Source: a bacterium (GTDB lineage: Bacteria > Sysuimicrobiota > Sysuimicrobiia > Sysuimicrobiales > Segetimicrobiaceae). From it: 64,000 nucleotides of DNA. Positions 42,248-50,430 of this stretch are shown here, in pieces. The stretch is taken from NCBI GenBank assembly GCA_035295165.1, contig DATGJN010000116.1, positions 1 through 64,000 on the forward strand, read 5' to 3'. The first letter of the stretch is position 1. Each line of letters begins with the position of its first letter. The notes under the pieces were generated by a model, which was given only the letters and a program-made list of their open reading frames with translations, had not been told where the DNA came from and made no database searches. The position numbers and the translations under genes are program-made.

Positions 42248-42838
42248 CTACTCGGGCCGCCGCGGCGGCCGGCAGCAAACGACTTCCAGTTCCGTGACGA
42301 TCGCGTCTACCGGCTGGTCGGCGTCGCCGCGGGGCACCGCGTCCACCACCTGCGCGTGGAACGCGATGCCGATTCGCGACGTATCCGGCCGCGTCCGAAC
42401 CAAGAAGCGATCGTAGTACCCCCGCCCATATCCCACGCGGTATCCGCGCCGGTCGAACGCCAGGCCGGGTACGATGACGACGTCGATCGCGTCCGGCGGC
42501 ACTTCGGCTGCGGCGGTGGGTTCGGCGGCGCCGTAGCGGGCCGTCCGCACCGGATCGCCGGGCCGGAACGATGCCGCGCGCATTTCGTGCCCGGCGACCA
42601 CCGGCAGGGCGACTCGCCGGCCGGCCTGGAGCAGCGTCTCGATGATGCTCCGTGTCGATACCTCGGAGCCGAACGACGAGAACACCATCACCGTGCGCGG
42701 TGCCAGCCGATCCAGAAGGGCACCCAGTCGCGCGGCGATCCGATCGGACAGCCGCGCCCGCTCCTCGGCGGACAACGCGTCGCGAAGCGCTCGCATCGAC
42801 GCCCGCAGCTGCATCTTCTCCGCCCGAAGGTCGCCCAT
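42248..42838 (-). CDS. 5-formyltetrahydrofolate cyclo-ligase
   Basis: Converts 5-formyl-THF to 5,10-methenyl-THF with ATP. 196 residues from ATG 42838: the N-terminal helix AEKMQLRASMRALRDAL carries the basic substrate-binding segment, VMVFSSFGSEVSTRSII follows, and the signature RVGYGRGYYDRFL (about 142-154) with its Gly-rich loop is decisive. A longer frame begins at 42964 but adds only Arg/Ala-rich residues. It lies divergently from fhs, which makes 10-formyl-THF, so the pair feeds the same one-carbon pool from a shared 181-base promoter region. Confidence 0.9.
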   Translation of the reverse strand: MGDLRAEKMQLRASMRALRDALSAEERARLSDRIAARLGALLDRLAPRTVMVFSSFGSEVSTRSIIETLLQAGRRVALPVVAGHEMRAASFRPGDPVRTARYGAAEPTAAAEVPPDAIDVVIVPGLAFDRRGYRVGYGRGYYDRFLVRTRPDTSRIGIAFHAQVVDAVPRGDADQPVDAIVTELEVVCCRPPRRPE

Positions 42839-42968
42839 CCCCGGCCCCCGTCTACCCGCGCGCCACGATTCCTGCCGCGCGACCGACGCCGCGCGCGCAG
42901 TCGGCGCGGTGTCGGCGGCGACGCGCGGCCGCGATCGGCCTCGCGCGCCCCCGTGCCGTTCCACATGT

Positions 42969-42974
42969 TACTAT
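42969..42974 (+). promoter_or_regulatory. Possible -10 box (TACTAT) of fhs
   Basis: TACTAT sits 46 bases before the fhs ATG in an otherwise very G+C-rich stretch and matches four of six bases of the -10 consensus. No matching -35 is seen. Confidence 0.3.
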
Positions 42975-43019
42975 AGCGCACGGCAGACACCGGACCGCGC
43001 ACCCCGACGGGAGTGAGTG

Positions 43020-44723
43020 ATGACCACACAGACGCCTTCGGCTCTCGAGATCGCACGCAGCGCTCGGCTCAAGCCCATCGGTGAGATCGCAGAGATGATG
43101 GGGCTCCGCCCGGAGTGGCTGGAGCCCTACGGACAGTACGCGGCCAAGATCAAGCTCGAGGCGATCGAACGCCTCTCCGACCGCCCGCGGGCGAAGTACG
43201 TGGTGGTGACGGGCATCACCCCGACCCCGCTCGGCGAGGGGAAGACGACGACCACGATCGGGCTCGGGCAGGCCTTCGCCCAGATCGGCAGACGCGCGAC
43301 CATCGCGTTGCGACAAGCGTCGATGGGCCCGACGTTTGGCATCAAGGGCGGGGCCGCAGGCGGCGGGTACAGCCAGGTGGTGCCGTTCGAGACCGTCAAC
43401 CTCCACCTGACGGGCGATTTCCACGCCGTCACAGCGGCGCACAATTTGCTTGCGGCGATGCTCGACAACCATCTGTTCCACGGCAATGCGCTCGGCATCG
43501 ACCCCGCCAACATCACGTGGCGGCGCGTGCTCGACGTGAACGACCGGACGCTCCGCAACATCGTCGTCGGCCTCGGCGCCAAGGAGGATGGCATCCCCCG
43601 GCAGACCGGGTTCGACATCACCGCGGCGTCCGAGGTCATGGCGATCCTGGCCCTGGCGACGTCGCTGCGGGACCTGCGGCGGCGCCTGGGCCAGACGGTG
43701 GTCGCATACACCCGGGGCGGCGAGCCGGTGACAGCGGAGCAACTGACGGCGGCGGGCGCGATGACGGTCATCATGCGGGAGGCGATCAAGCCAAACCTGC
43801 TGCAAACGCTCGAGCAGACACCGGTGCTGGTGCACGCCGGGCCCTTCGGCAACATCGCCCACGGCAACTCGTCCATCATCGCGGACCTGATCGGCGTGCG
43901 ATGCGGCGACTTCCTCATCACCGAGGCGGGGTTCGGGGCCGATATCGGGGCGGAGAAGTTCTTCAACATCAAGTGCCGCACCTCTGGGCTGCATCCCGAC
44001 GCGGCGGTGATCGTGGCGACGGTGCGGTCGCTGAAGGCGCATTCCGGCCGCTACCGCATCGTGCCAGGCCGCCCCCTACCGCCCGATCTGCTCAAGGAGA
44101 ACCCTGACGACGTCCACGTCGGCGGCGCCAATCTGCGGAAGCAGATCGAGAATGTGCGGCTCCACGGTGTCCGGCCGGTCGTCGCGATCAATGCTTTTCC
44201 GGCGGACTTCCCGACGGAACACGCGGTCATCCGCGAGATCGCCGAGGTCGCGGGGGCGACCGTCGCGGTGTGCACCCACTTCGCAGACGGCGGCCGGGGT
44301 GCGGTGGCGCTCGCCGAGCGGGTCCTCGAGGCGACGCGGACGCCGAGCGAGTTCCAGCTGCTCTACCCGGACGAGATGCCGCTGCGCACGAAGATCGAGA
44401 CGATCGCGACCAAGATCTACGGCGCCGCGGCCGTGTCGTTTTCGCCGCTCGCGACCCGCCAACTCGACAGCTACGAGCGCAACGGCTTCGGGCGGCTGCC
44501 CATCTGCGTCGCGAAGACCCACCTCTCGCTTTCGGCGGACCCGGCGCTCAAGGGCGCACCCACCGGCTGGACGCTGCCGGTCCGCGAGGTGCGCGCGTCG
44601 GTGGGCGCCGGCTTCATCTACCCGATCTGCGGCGACATGCGTACGATGCCCGGCCTCGCGTCCCATCCCGCGGCCGAGCGCATGGACGTCGACGAACACG
44701 GCAACGTCGTGGGCCTGGAGTAA
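43020..44723 (+). CDS. fhs: Formate-tetrahydrofolate ligase
   Basis: Joins formate to THF using ATP, giving 10-formyl-THF for purine and initiator-tRNA formylation or one-carbon assimilation. 567 residues, the normal length. The P-loop is TPLGEGKTTTTIGL (about 67-80), followed by the family signatures QASMGPTFGIKGGAAGGGYSQ (read as two pieces) and LTGDFHAVTAAHNLLAA; VAINAFPADF and the C-terminal GFIYPICGDMRTMPGL are also conserved. ATG 43020 follows GACGGGAG; GTG 43017 is adjacent. No Wood-Ljungdahl genes are in the window, so an assimilatory role is the simplest reading. Confidence 0.95.
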   Translation: MTTQTPSALEIARSARLKPIGEIAEMMGLRPEWLEPYGQYAAKIKLEAIERLSDRPRAKYVVVTGITPTPLGEGKTTTTIGLGQAFAQIGRRATIALRQASMGPTFGIKGGAAGGGYSQVVPFETVNLHLTGDFHAVTAAHNLLAAMLDNHLFHGNALGIDPANITWRRVLDVNDRTLRNIVVGLGAKEDGIPRQTGFDITAASEVMAILALATSLRDLRRRLGQTVVAYTRGGEPVTAEQLTAAGAMTVIMREAIKPNLLQTLEQTPVLVHAGPFGNIAHGNSSIIADLIGVRCGDFLITEAGFGADIGAEKFFNIKCRTSGLHPDAAVIVATVRSLKAHSGRYRIVPGRPLPPDLLKENPDDVHVGGANLRKQIENVRLHGVRPVVAINAFPADFPTEHAVIREIAEVAGATVAVCTHFADGGRGAVALAERVLEATRTPSEFQLLYPDEMPLRTKIETIATKIYGAAAVSFSPLATRQLDSYERNGFGRLPICVAKTHLSLSADPALKGAPTGWTLPVREVRASVGAGFIYPICGDMRTMPGLASHPAAERMDVDEHGNVVGLE

Positions 44724-44806
44724 CGACGCCGCGCTCGCCCCACCCACACCGGCAGGCGCCGCGCCCCCATCCCGCGGGCACGTCGGGCCGCTCGCCGGAC
44801 GCTGAC

Positions 44807-44837
44807 GGGGCGCGGGTGCGACCTCACGTCGCGCCCC
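44807..44837. terminator. Hairpin after fhs
   Basis: GGGGCGCG (44807-44814) pairs with CGCGCCCC (44830-44837), and an inner GTG/CAC pair shortens the loop. No T-run follows, so factor-independent termination is uncertain. Confidence 0.4.
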
Positions 44838-44904
44838 CTCGCTCGCAGATCAGTTGATCGGGCGCGGATACCATTTTGATGAATCTGCGCTGCGGCCCGC
44901 CCCC

Positions 44905-44930
44905 TTCATCACTTCTTCATGAGTTCTTCA
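44905..44930 (+). promoter_or_regulatory. Three TTCA direct repeats, 11-base period
   Basis: TTCA starts at 44905, 44916 and 44927, each unit 11 bases long (TTCATCACTTC, TTCATGAGTTC, TTCAACCACGG). The layout matches the pair at 2772, next to the OmpR-type regulator. A candidate operator for the exported-protein gene about 95 bases downstream. Confidence 0.5.
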
Positions 44931-45025
44931 ACCACGGTTGCTAGGGTAAAGGTGAGACGGAGGCGACGCGGTGTCGCTCAACCGTCATCCGCGACCGGGG
45001 GGACGAGCACGGGAGGGGGCGCACG

Positions 45026-46297
45026 ATGCGAAACGTCGTCGCACTGCTGTTGGGTCTGCTTGTACCGCTCCTCGGATTCGCCGGTGTCGGCCAGGCACAG
45101 TCCTCGATTCAGGTACAGGGGACGATAGAGGCGGTCGACTGCGACGCGCAGACGATCACGCTGAGCAACGGCGACACGTCGAACACCATCACGGTCGCAC
45201 CGTACACGGCGATCCTGATCGACTCGTCGAGCGTGCCGCTGTGTGCGCTGCAGCAGTACATCGGGGCGCCCATCACCGTCTGGCTCGTCGCCAATGGAAG
45301 CGACTTCGCGGCGACGCGCGTCGACGTGTCCGGTCAGGCGTACGCCACGCCGCCGTCCGCGCCGCCTGCCCCAATCGCGTACCAGCCGACGCCGTTGCCG
45401 ATCGAGGGCGTCGTGCTGGGGACGATCGTCGTGGCGGGCCTGCTCTATCTCCTTGTCCACGGCCCGGATGGCGGCTACTACCGATACCCGTACTATGGTT
45501 CCTACTACCACTACTACTACCGTCCGTACTACCGAGCCTACTACGGGTATTATCCGCCGTCGTGCCCCGAGATCGTGGTCCCCGCGCCGATCGTGGGCCT
45601 TGTGCTGGGCACGATCGTCGTCGGGACCCTTGTCTACCTCGTGAGCCGGGACAACGACGGTCATTTCTATCGGTATCCCTACTACGGCCCCTATCGTGCG
45701 CACTACTACCATCCGGCGTACCAACCCTACCGGGGCACCTACGGGAGCGCGCCCTTTAGCGCCCCGATACGGCAGGGCGATCCCCGTTGGGACGGCCCCT
45801 CTCACGTGAGCGGCCAGATCGCCGGGCCCGCGGTCCACGGGCGGAACGATCTGCGGTCCACGGGCCAGCAGTCGCCGAGGACCTTCCAGTCCCAGCCGGT
45901 CAACCAAGCCACACCTACGTTCCGCGGCCCGGCTAACCAGCCGCAACCGGCGTTCCGCGGCCAGAACCATCCGCGGCCCACGATCCAGCAGTCGCCGAGG
46001 ACTTTCCAGTCCCAGCCGGTCAACCAGGGCGCACCCACGTTCCGCGGCCCGGCCAACCAACCACAGCCGGCGTTCCGCGGGCAGAACGATCCGCGACCCA
46101 CGATCCAGCAGCCGCCGAGGACCTTCCAGTCCCAACCGGTCACCCGGTATATTCCCGGAAACAACGGTCCGGCGCAACCGCGGTACGCCAATCCCAACTC
46201 CGGGAGATTCTCGGGAGGCCAGCAGAACCGCGGGCGCGGATCGAACTGCGGCGGAGGGTCGCAGAATCAGTCCTGCCAGAACGGGCGGACCAGGTAA
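45026..46297 (+). CDS. Exported Tyr-rich repetitive protein with duplicated membrane/Tyr module
   Basis: 423 residues. Signal peptide about 1-25 (VVALLLGLLVPLLGFAGVG core). A beta-rich domain (about 27-105; QVQGTIEAVDCDAQTITLSNGDT) resembles DUF5666-like OB domains. Next, a module of hydrophobic helix plus Tyr-rich stretch occurs twice: GVVLGTIVVAGLLYLL then YYRYPYYGSYYHYYY, and GLVLGTIVVGTLVYLV then YRYPYYGPYRAHYY. The last third is a 40-residue repeat (PRTFQSQPVNQ, FRGPANQPQPAFRGQN) in about 2.5 copies and ends in a Gly/Asn/Gln/Cys tail. It looks like a structural or surface protein; I know no named family for the whole. TTCA repeats lie upstream. Confidence 0.75.
   Translation: MRNVVALLLGLLVPLLGFAGVGQAQSSIQVQGTIEAVDCDAQTITLSNGDTSNTITVAPYTAILIDSSSVPLCALQQYIGAPITVWLVANGSDFAATRVDVSGQAYATPPSAPPAPIAYQPTPLPIEGVVLGTIVVAGLLYLLVHGPDGGYYRYPYYGSYYHYYYRPYYRAYYGYYPPSCPEIVVPAPIVGLVLGTIVVGTLVYLVSRDNDGHFYRYPYYGPYRAHYYHPAYQPYRGTYGSAPFSAPIRQGDPRWDGPSHVSGQIAGPAVHGRNDLRSTGQQSPRTFQSQPVNQATPTFRGPANQPQPAFRGQNHPRPTIQQSPRTFQSQPVNQGAPTFRGPANQPQPAFRGQNDPRPTIQQPPRTFQSQPVTRYIPGNNGPAQPRYANPNSGRFSGGQQNRGRGSNCGGGSQNQSCQNGRTR
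45866..46146 (+). repeat. 120-bp coding tandem repeat, about 2.3 copies
   Basis: Units start at 45866, 45986 and 46106, exactly 120 bases apart, with few differences between copies; a degenerate fraction of a unit precedes 45866. They encode 40-residue Gln/Pro/Phe-rich repeats in the exported Tyr-rich protein. The length is a multiple of three, so copy-number change keeps the frame. Confidence 0.9.
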
Positions 46298-46311
46298 CGA
46301 CTCCGACGACG

Positions 46312-46360
46312 CTCGAGGCGCTCCCGAGACCGTGGTTGCGGGAGCGCCTCTCGAGTGTTT
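46312..46360. terminator. Hairpin terminator between convergent genes
   Basis: A 15-bp stem (46312-46326 with 46339-46355, with a 2-base bulge) around a 12-base loop, followed rightward by TGTTT. It lies between the exported-protein gene and the leftward amidohydrolase gene. Confidence 0.65.
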
Positions 46361-46367
46361 CGCGGTG

Positions 46368-47603
46368 CTACGACGCCAGCTGATTCTTGTAGAACGTTCC
46401 GGTCTTCATGATCATCTGAAGATGGGCGCCTTGGTCGAGGAGCACGCGGAGGTCCGATAGTGGATCCCCATCCACGACGAGCAGATCCGCGATCGCGCCG
46501 GGCGCCACGATCCCGAGGCGCCCTTCCATGCGCAGTACTTCGGCCGCGACCGTCGTCGCGCTCCTGAGCACCTCGAACGGAGACAGCACCCGGCTTCGGA
46601 TCGTGAACTCAGAGGATTGGTGCCGGTGCATTTCGCCAAGCAGATCGGTCCCATACGCCATCTTGACGCCCGCGCGGCGGAAGATCTCGAGCGAGCGAAG
46701 CCCCGATTCGCGGACGTCCGCGATTTTGGCCACACTGTCGGGCGGGAGCCCGAGCGACGCGCCCTCGTCGGCCAGCGCCTCGTACGTGACGAGCGTCGGC
46801 ACGGCGTACGCGCCCCGCTCGGCCATCAGCTTCGCCGTCGCGTCGTCCACGAGGTTGCCATGCTCGATCGTGCGGATCCCGCACTCGACGGCCCGGCGCA
46901 TTGCCTTGGCGGTGTACGCGTGCGCCATCACGTATGTCTGGGCGGCCTCCGCCTCCTCGACGACCGCGGTGAGCTCGCCGCGAGAATACTGCGTGTTCGC
47001 GATCGGGTCGGTCGGGGACGCCACCCCGCCGGACGCCATCACCTTCACCTGGTGCGCCCCGGCGCGCAACTCTTCGCGCGCCGCCAAGCGTACGGCCTCC
47101 ACGCCGTCGGCGATTCGGTTGAGCCCTCCGGGCCGGCCGCGCGGGTGCACCGGAGCGTCGTCGAACCGACTTCGGGAATCCCCGTGCCCCCCCGTCTGGC
47201 TGAGCGCCTTCCCAGGCACAAACAGCCGCGGTCCCACGGCGAACCCCTGCTCGATTGCCTGGGCCAGGCCATAGTCGGCCCCGCCGGCATCCCGCACGGT
47301 CGTGAACCCGCGCTCGAGCATGCCGCGCAGGATCGGAAGCGCACGGAGCGTCATCAGTGATTCGGACAGCACGACACTGAGGTTCACGAGCGATGCGATC
47401 ACGTGGACGTGACAGTCGATCAGCCCGGGCATCAGTGTCCGGCCCCGCAGATCCAGCACGTCGGCGGACGCGGCGGTGATGGGACGGTCGGACACTTCCC
47501 GAATCGTGCCGCCCTCGACGAGAACGTGATGACGTTCACGCCGATCCGGGCTCGTCCCGTCGACGATCGTAGCGTTGCGGAACAGGATCAACCGTGTGGT
47601 CAC
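46368..47603 (-). CDS. Amidohydrolase (imidazolonepropionase/prolidase-like), second copy
   Basis: A 411-residue metal-dependent hydrolase of the same subgroup as the gene at 39959 but clearly divergent. Motifs in order are GLIDCHVHVIAS (HxH, about 65), VRDAGGADYGLA, HQVKVMASGG (carboxylated Lys), YVMAHAYT and IRTIEHGNL (His ligands), and MAYGTDLLG (Asp). GTG 47603 sits 5 bases after GGGAGGAG, so the ATG-led extension to 47720 is rejected. Likely substrates are Xaa-Pro-type or N-acyl dipeptides. It is divergent from the uronate-dehydrogenase-like gene across 208 bases. Confidence 0.88.
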   Translation of the reverse strand: MTTRLILFRNATIVDGTSPDRRERHHVLVEGGTIREVSDRPITAASADVLDLRGRTLMPGLIDCHVHVIASLVNLSVVLSESLMTLRALPILRGMLERGFTTVRDAGGADYGLAQAIEQGFAVGPRLFVPGKALSQTGGHGDSRSRFDDAPVHPRGRPGGLNRIADGVEAVRLAAREELRAGAHQVKVMASGGVASPTDPIANTQYSRGELTAVVEEAEAAQTYVMAHAYTAKAMRRAVECGIRTIEHGNLVDDATAKLMAERGAYAVPTLVTYEALADEGASLGLPPDSVAKIADVRESGLRSLEIFRRAGVKMAYGTDLLGEMHRHQSSEFTIRSRVLSPFEVLRSATTVAAEVLRMEGRLGIVAPGAIADLLVVDGDPLSDLRVLLDQGAHLQMIMKTGTFYKNQLAS

Positions 47604-47811
47604 GACTCCTCCCACCCTCCGCGTCGAGTTGCCGCACCCGCCGCGCATGGCGAACGCGAGTGCCGCACCACGGTACAGTTTCGACGCGTCGTCGCGCGCT
47701 TCATCCCCGCCCCGCTGCACGCGGCCGACGCGGTGATTGAGAGGGAATCACGTGACGGATCCGAACCTGTAACGTGGCCACGCCGTTCCTCACCTCACAG
47801 GGAGCACCGCC

Positions 47812-48669
47812 ATGGCGAAGCGCCGCGTCGTCTTGACCGGAGCGTGCGGATACATCGCCCAGCGCATGTTCGCCGAGATCAGCGCGCGATGGGATGTCCT
47901 CCCGATCGACGTGCGCAGCACGAGCCGTCACGACACACCCGTGCCGGGGGTGGTCCTCGCGAATCTGACCGACCCAAACCGCGACGCGTACCGCCAGCAC
48001 TTCCGCGGCGTGGACGCCGTGATCCACTGCGCGTTCGTGCGGCCCTCGGAGCCCGCCGGCTGGAACGACAACACCGAGGGAAAGTTTTGGGCCGAGCATC
48101 AAAACCTGGCCCTCGCATACAACGTCTACCGGACGGCGCTCGAGGAGGGCGTCCGCCGCGTGGTCGTCGCGAGCTCAAACCACGCGACCGATTACTACGA
48201 GCGCTTGGTCTGGGCGGACAAGCTGGACATGATCACGCCCGACATGCCGCCGCGATCGGATAACTGGTACGGCTGGTCCAAAGCGTCGTACGAACTGCTG
48301 GGTTTCGTCTTTGCCGCAGGGCATGTGGGAGGACGCGCGCTGGAGGTCGTGCAGTGGCGGATCGGCGGACCTCGGGACGACGACGTGCTGCACGTCCGAC
48401 CGGGAGACATCAAAAGGATGCACCGTGCCCTGGGAGCGTACTTGTCCCGCCGCGACCAAGTGCAGCAGGTGATTCGGATGGTCGAGGCCGAGAACATCGC
48501 GGATGCGAACGGCGTCCCGTTCCTGATCGTCTACGGCATCAGCGGCAACACCCACCGATTCTGGAGCCTCGCCAACGCCCGCGCCGCGCTCGGGTACCGA
48601 CCCGAGGACGACAGCCAGGTCCAGTTCGCCGACACGATTGCCGCGATCGTCCGCGGCGTCGACGAGTAA
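47812..48669 (+). CDS. NAD-dependent epimerase/dehydratase, uronate-dehydrogenase-like
   Basis: A 285-residue extended SDR. The Rossmann motif is TGACGYIAQRMF (about 9-20), DAVIHCAFVRP follows, and VASSNHATDYYE (about 118-130) with WYGWSKASYELLG (catalytic Tyr-Lys) strongly recalls uronate dehydrogenases, whose SSNH segment binds the sugar carboxylate. Those enzymes oxidise glucuronate or galacturonate to aldarates, which would suit the UxaA/GarD-type dehydratase set at 6466-8953, but the genes are 39 kb apart and the link is speculative. A GGGAGCACCGCC leader precedes ATG 47812. Other sugar-nucleotide epimerases are possible. Confidence 0.75.
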   Translation: MAKRRVVLTGACGYIAQRMFAEISARWDVLPIDVRSTSRHDTPVPGVVLANLTDPNRDAYRQHFRGVDAVIHCAFVRPSEPAGWNDNTEGKFWAEHQNLALAYNVYRTALEEGVRRVVVASSNHATDYYERLVWADKLDMITPDMPPRSDNWYGWSKASYELLGFVFAAGHVGGRALEVVQWRIGGPRDDDVLHVRPGDIKRMHRALGAYLSRRDQVQQVIRMVEAENIADANGVPFLIVYGISGNTHRFWSLANARAALGYRPEDDSQVQFADTIAAIVRGVDE

Positions 48670-48707
48670 CGTCAGACGGACGCGCGGCGGCCACCGGGGG
48701 GGCGGGC

Positions 48708-49775
48708 CTACCCGTTCTCGACGCCGACGGCGTCGCGAAGCGTCCCCAGGCCGTCGCGCTCAAGCAGCCGCACGAGTCCCCGAGTGACCCGATGCGGCCA
48801 CCCCGGGCCGCCGTACACAAAGCCGGTGTAGCCCTCCACGAGCGCCGCGCCCGCCTTGATCTTCTCGTATGCGTCCTCGGCGGTCATGATCCCTCCGACG
48901 CCGATGATCGGCACCCGGCCGCCGGTGGCGCGAAAGAGCACGCGGACCGCGTCGGTCGCGAGACGCCGTACCGGCGCGCCGCTGAGGCCGCCGGACTCGC
49001 GTCCACGCGGGCTGTGTAGCCCGTCGCGACGCACCGTGGTGTTCGTCGCCACCAGCCCGTGGGCGCGTCCGCGAATCGCATCCGCGATCGCCTCCAGCTC
49101 GTCCGGGGCCATGTCGGGCGCCACCTTCACGAACAGCGGCTTCTCCCCGAGGCTGCGGTTGCGGGCGGCGAGCGCTTCAAGAAGGGGCACCGCGGCGTCC
49201 CGCGTCTGCAGCGCCCGCAGCCCCGGCGTGTTCGGCGAGGAGAGGTTGACGACGATGAAATCCGCGTGCGCATGCAGGCGGTCCAACGCGCCCACGTAGT
49301 CGTCCGCCGCCTGCTCGAGCGGCGTCGTCTTGTTCTTGCCGATGTTGACCGCGAGCGGGATCGGGTACGCGCCCGTGCGACGCGCCCGCGCGATGCGCTC
49401 CGCCACGACCCCGGCCCCCGGGGAGTTGAATCCGAGACGGTTGATCAGCGCGTCATCCTCCGGCAGCCGGAAGACCCGGGGCCGCGGGTTGCCCGGTTGA
49501 GGGCGAGGCGTGACGGTCCCCACCTCGACGAACCCGAACCCGAGCCTGGGCCACGCCCACAGCGCGCGGCCGGCCTTGTCGCAGCCCGCGGCGAGGCCCA
49601 CCGGGGATGCGAACCGCAGCCCGCACACCTCGACCGCGAGCCGCGGGTCCACGGCCGGCGGCGCGGCGGTACGGGCCCACACCCACCCCGCAAGGCTCAG
49701 CGAGGCCAGCGCGAGATCGTGGCTGCGCTCGGGATCCATGCGAAAGAGCAGGGGCTTCACGAGCCGGTTGTACAT
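48708..49775 (-). CDS. pyrD: Dihydroorotate dehydrogenase (quinone), class 2
   Basis: Oxidises dihydroorotate to orotate in pyrimidine synthesis, membrane-associated and passing electrons to quinone. 355 residues: the class 2 N-terminal helices MYNRLVKPLLFRMDPERSHDLAL are present, then GLAAGCDKAGRA, RVFRLPEDDALINRLGFNSPG, VNLSSPNTPGLR with the catalytic Ser, IIGVGGIMTAEDAYEKI and LVEGYTGFVYGGPG. ATG 49775 starts the class 2 helix; the frame to 49901 is unneeded. It lies downstream of a dihydroorotase/allantoinase-like gene and a CoxG-like gene on the same strand. Confidence 0.95.
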   Translation of the reverse strand: MYNRLVKPLLFRMDPERSHDLALASLSLAGWVWARTAAPPAVDPRLAVEVCGLRFASPVGLAAGCDKAGRALWAWPRLGFGFVEVGTVTPRPQPGNPRPRVFRLPEDDALINRLGFNSPGAGVVAERIARARRTGAYPIPLAVNIGKNKTTPLEQAADDYVGALDRLHAHADFIVVNLSSPNTPGLRALQTRDAAVPLLEALAARNRSLGEKPLFVKVAPDMAPDELEAIADAIRGRAHGLVATNTTVRRDGLHSPRGRESGGLSGAPVRRLATDAVRVLFRATGGRVPIIGVGGIMTAEDAYEKIKAGAALVEGYTGFVYGGPGWPHRVTRGLVRLLERDGLGTLRDAVGVENG

Positions 49776-49860
49776 CACCGATCGGGCGCCGGCGACTCCA
49801 CTGCTCGCGCGACGCCGCGCGGAGGCCGGGAACCCGGCGCGACCACGCCGCCGCGCCGGC

Positions 49861-50313
49861 CTAGCCGGCGCCCTCCAGCTCGCGCTGCATCGTCTCGGCA
49901 AACTTCGTCATGATCCCGTCGGCCCGCTGCTGAATCATCCCGTGCCCAAGCGTCGCGAGTTTCCCCGACAGGCTCGTGTCGGACACAATAACGAGCCGCG
50001 AGCCGGATCCCACCCCCTCCAGGTGCAAGTCCAGCATCACCCGGAGCGAGGTACCCATCGCGGCGTCGCGGCCGACCGCTTCTGCCTTCAGGCGGCGCGA
50101 CTCTTCCGCCTCCACGACGCGGATCTCGAGGGGAAACTGCACCTTGAACGGGCCGACCCGCTCCGCGACGACGGCCTCGTACCGCTCGTGCGGCACGACC
50201 GTGCGCACGTCTCGGCACCCGGGCAAGCAACGGGCGACCCGTTCGACGTCCCACAGAAAGGCCCAGACTTTGTCGGGGGCGACCGGTACCGAAATCTCCT
50301 TCTCAAGCTTCAT
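49861..50313 (-). CDS. CoxG-like SRPBCC (START-fold) protein
   Basis: A 150-residue protein of the carbon-monoxide-dehydrogenase subunit G (CoxG) family: PVAPDKVWAFLWDVERVARCLPGCRDV at the start, then beta strands RVGPFKVQFPLEIRV and DLHLEGVGSGSRLVIVSD, and a long C-terminal helix. CoxG proteins have a lipid/quinone-binding START fold and usually accompany molybdenum hydroxylases (CoxMSL), none of which is in the window. Here it sits between the cyclic-amide hydrolase and pyrD genes; since pyrD feeds quinone, a lipid- or quinone-handling role is conceivable but unproven. Confidence 0.82.
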   Translation of the reverse strand: MKLEKEISVPVAPDKVWAFLWDVERVARCLPGCRDVRTVVPHERYEAVVAERVGPFKVQFPLEIRVVEAEESRRLKAEAVGRDAAMGTSLRVMLDLHLEGVGSGSRLVIVSDTSLSGKLATLGHGMIQQRADGIMTKFAETMQRELEGAG

Positions 50314-50430
50314 CGTCGGGCACCCCCCACTGCGGATCGCGCGCCGCGCACCCCATGCGCCCTCGGAGCCCCGGCCAATCGCCGTTCGGAGACCGCGGGC
50401 ACGCCACCGCGCGTCGTGATCGGCCGCGCG

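Larger units (their letters stand above)
44724..45025. other. 302-base regulatory gap after fhs
   Basis: Contains a hairpin (44807-44837) that may end fhs transcription, then an unusually AT-rich stretch with three TTCA repeats (44905-44930), and the leader of the next gene with a GGAGG-type site near its start. I see no gene. Confidence 0.5.

Noticed and set aside
42839-43019. THF riboswitch in the divergent folate-gene region
   Set aside because: The gap is short and very G+C-rich, and I could not find the conserved THF-riboswitch core.
45866-46146. Possible CRISPR array because of regular repeats
   Set aside because: Units are 120 bases with no spacers, in frame and coding for a protein repeat; no cas genes are present.
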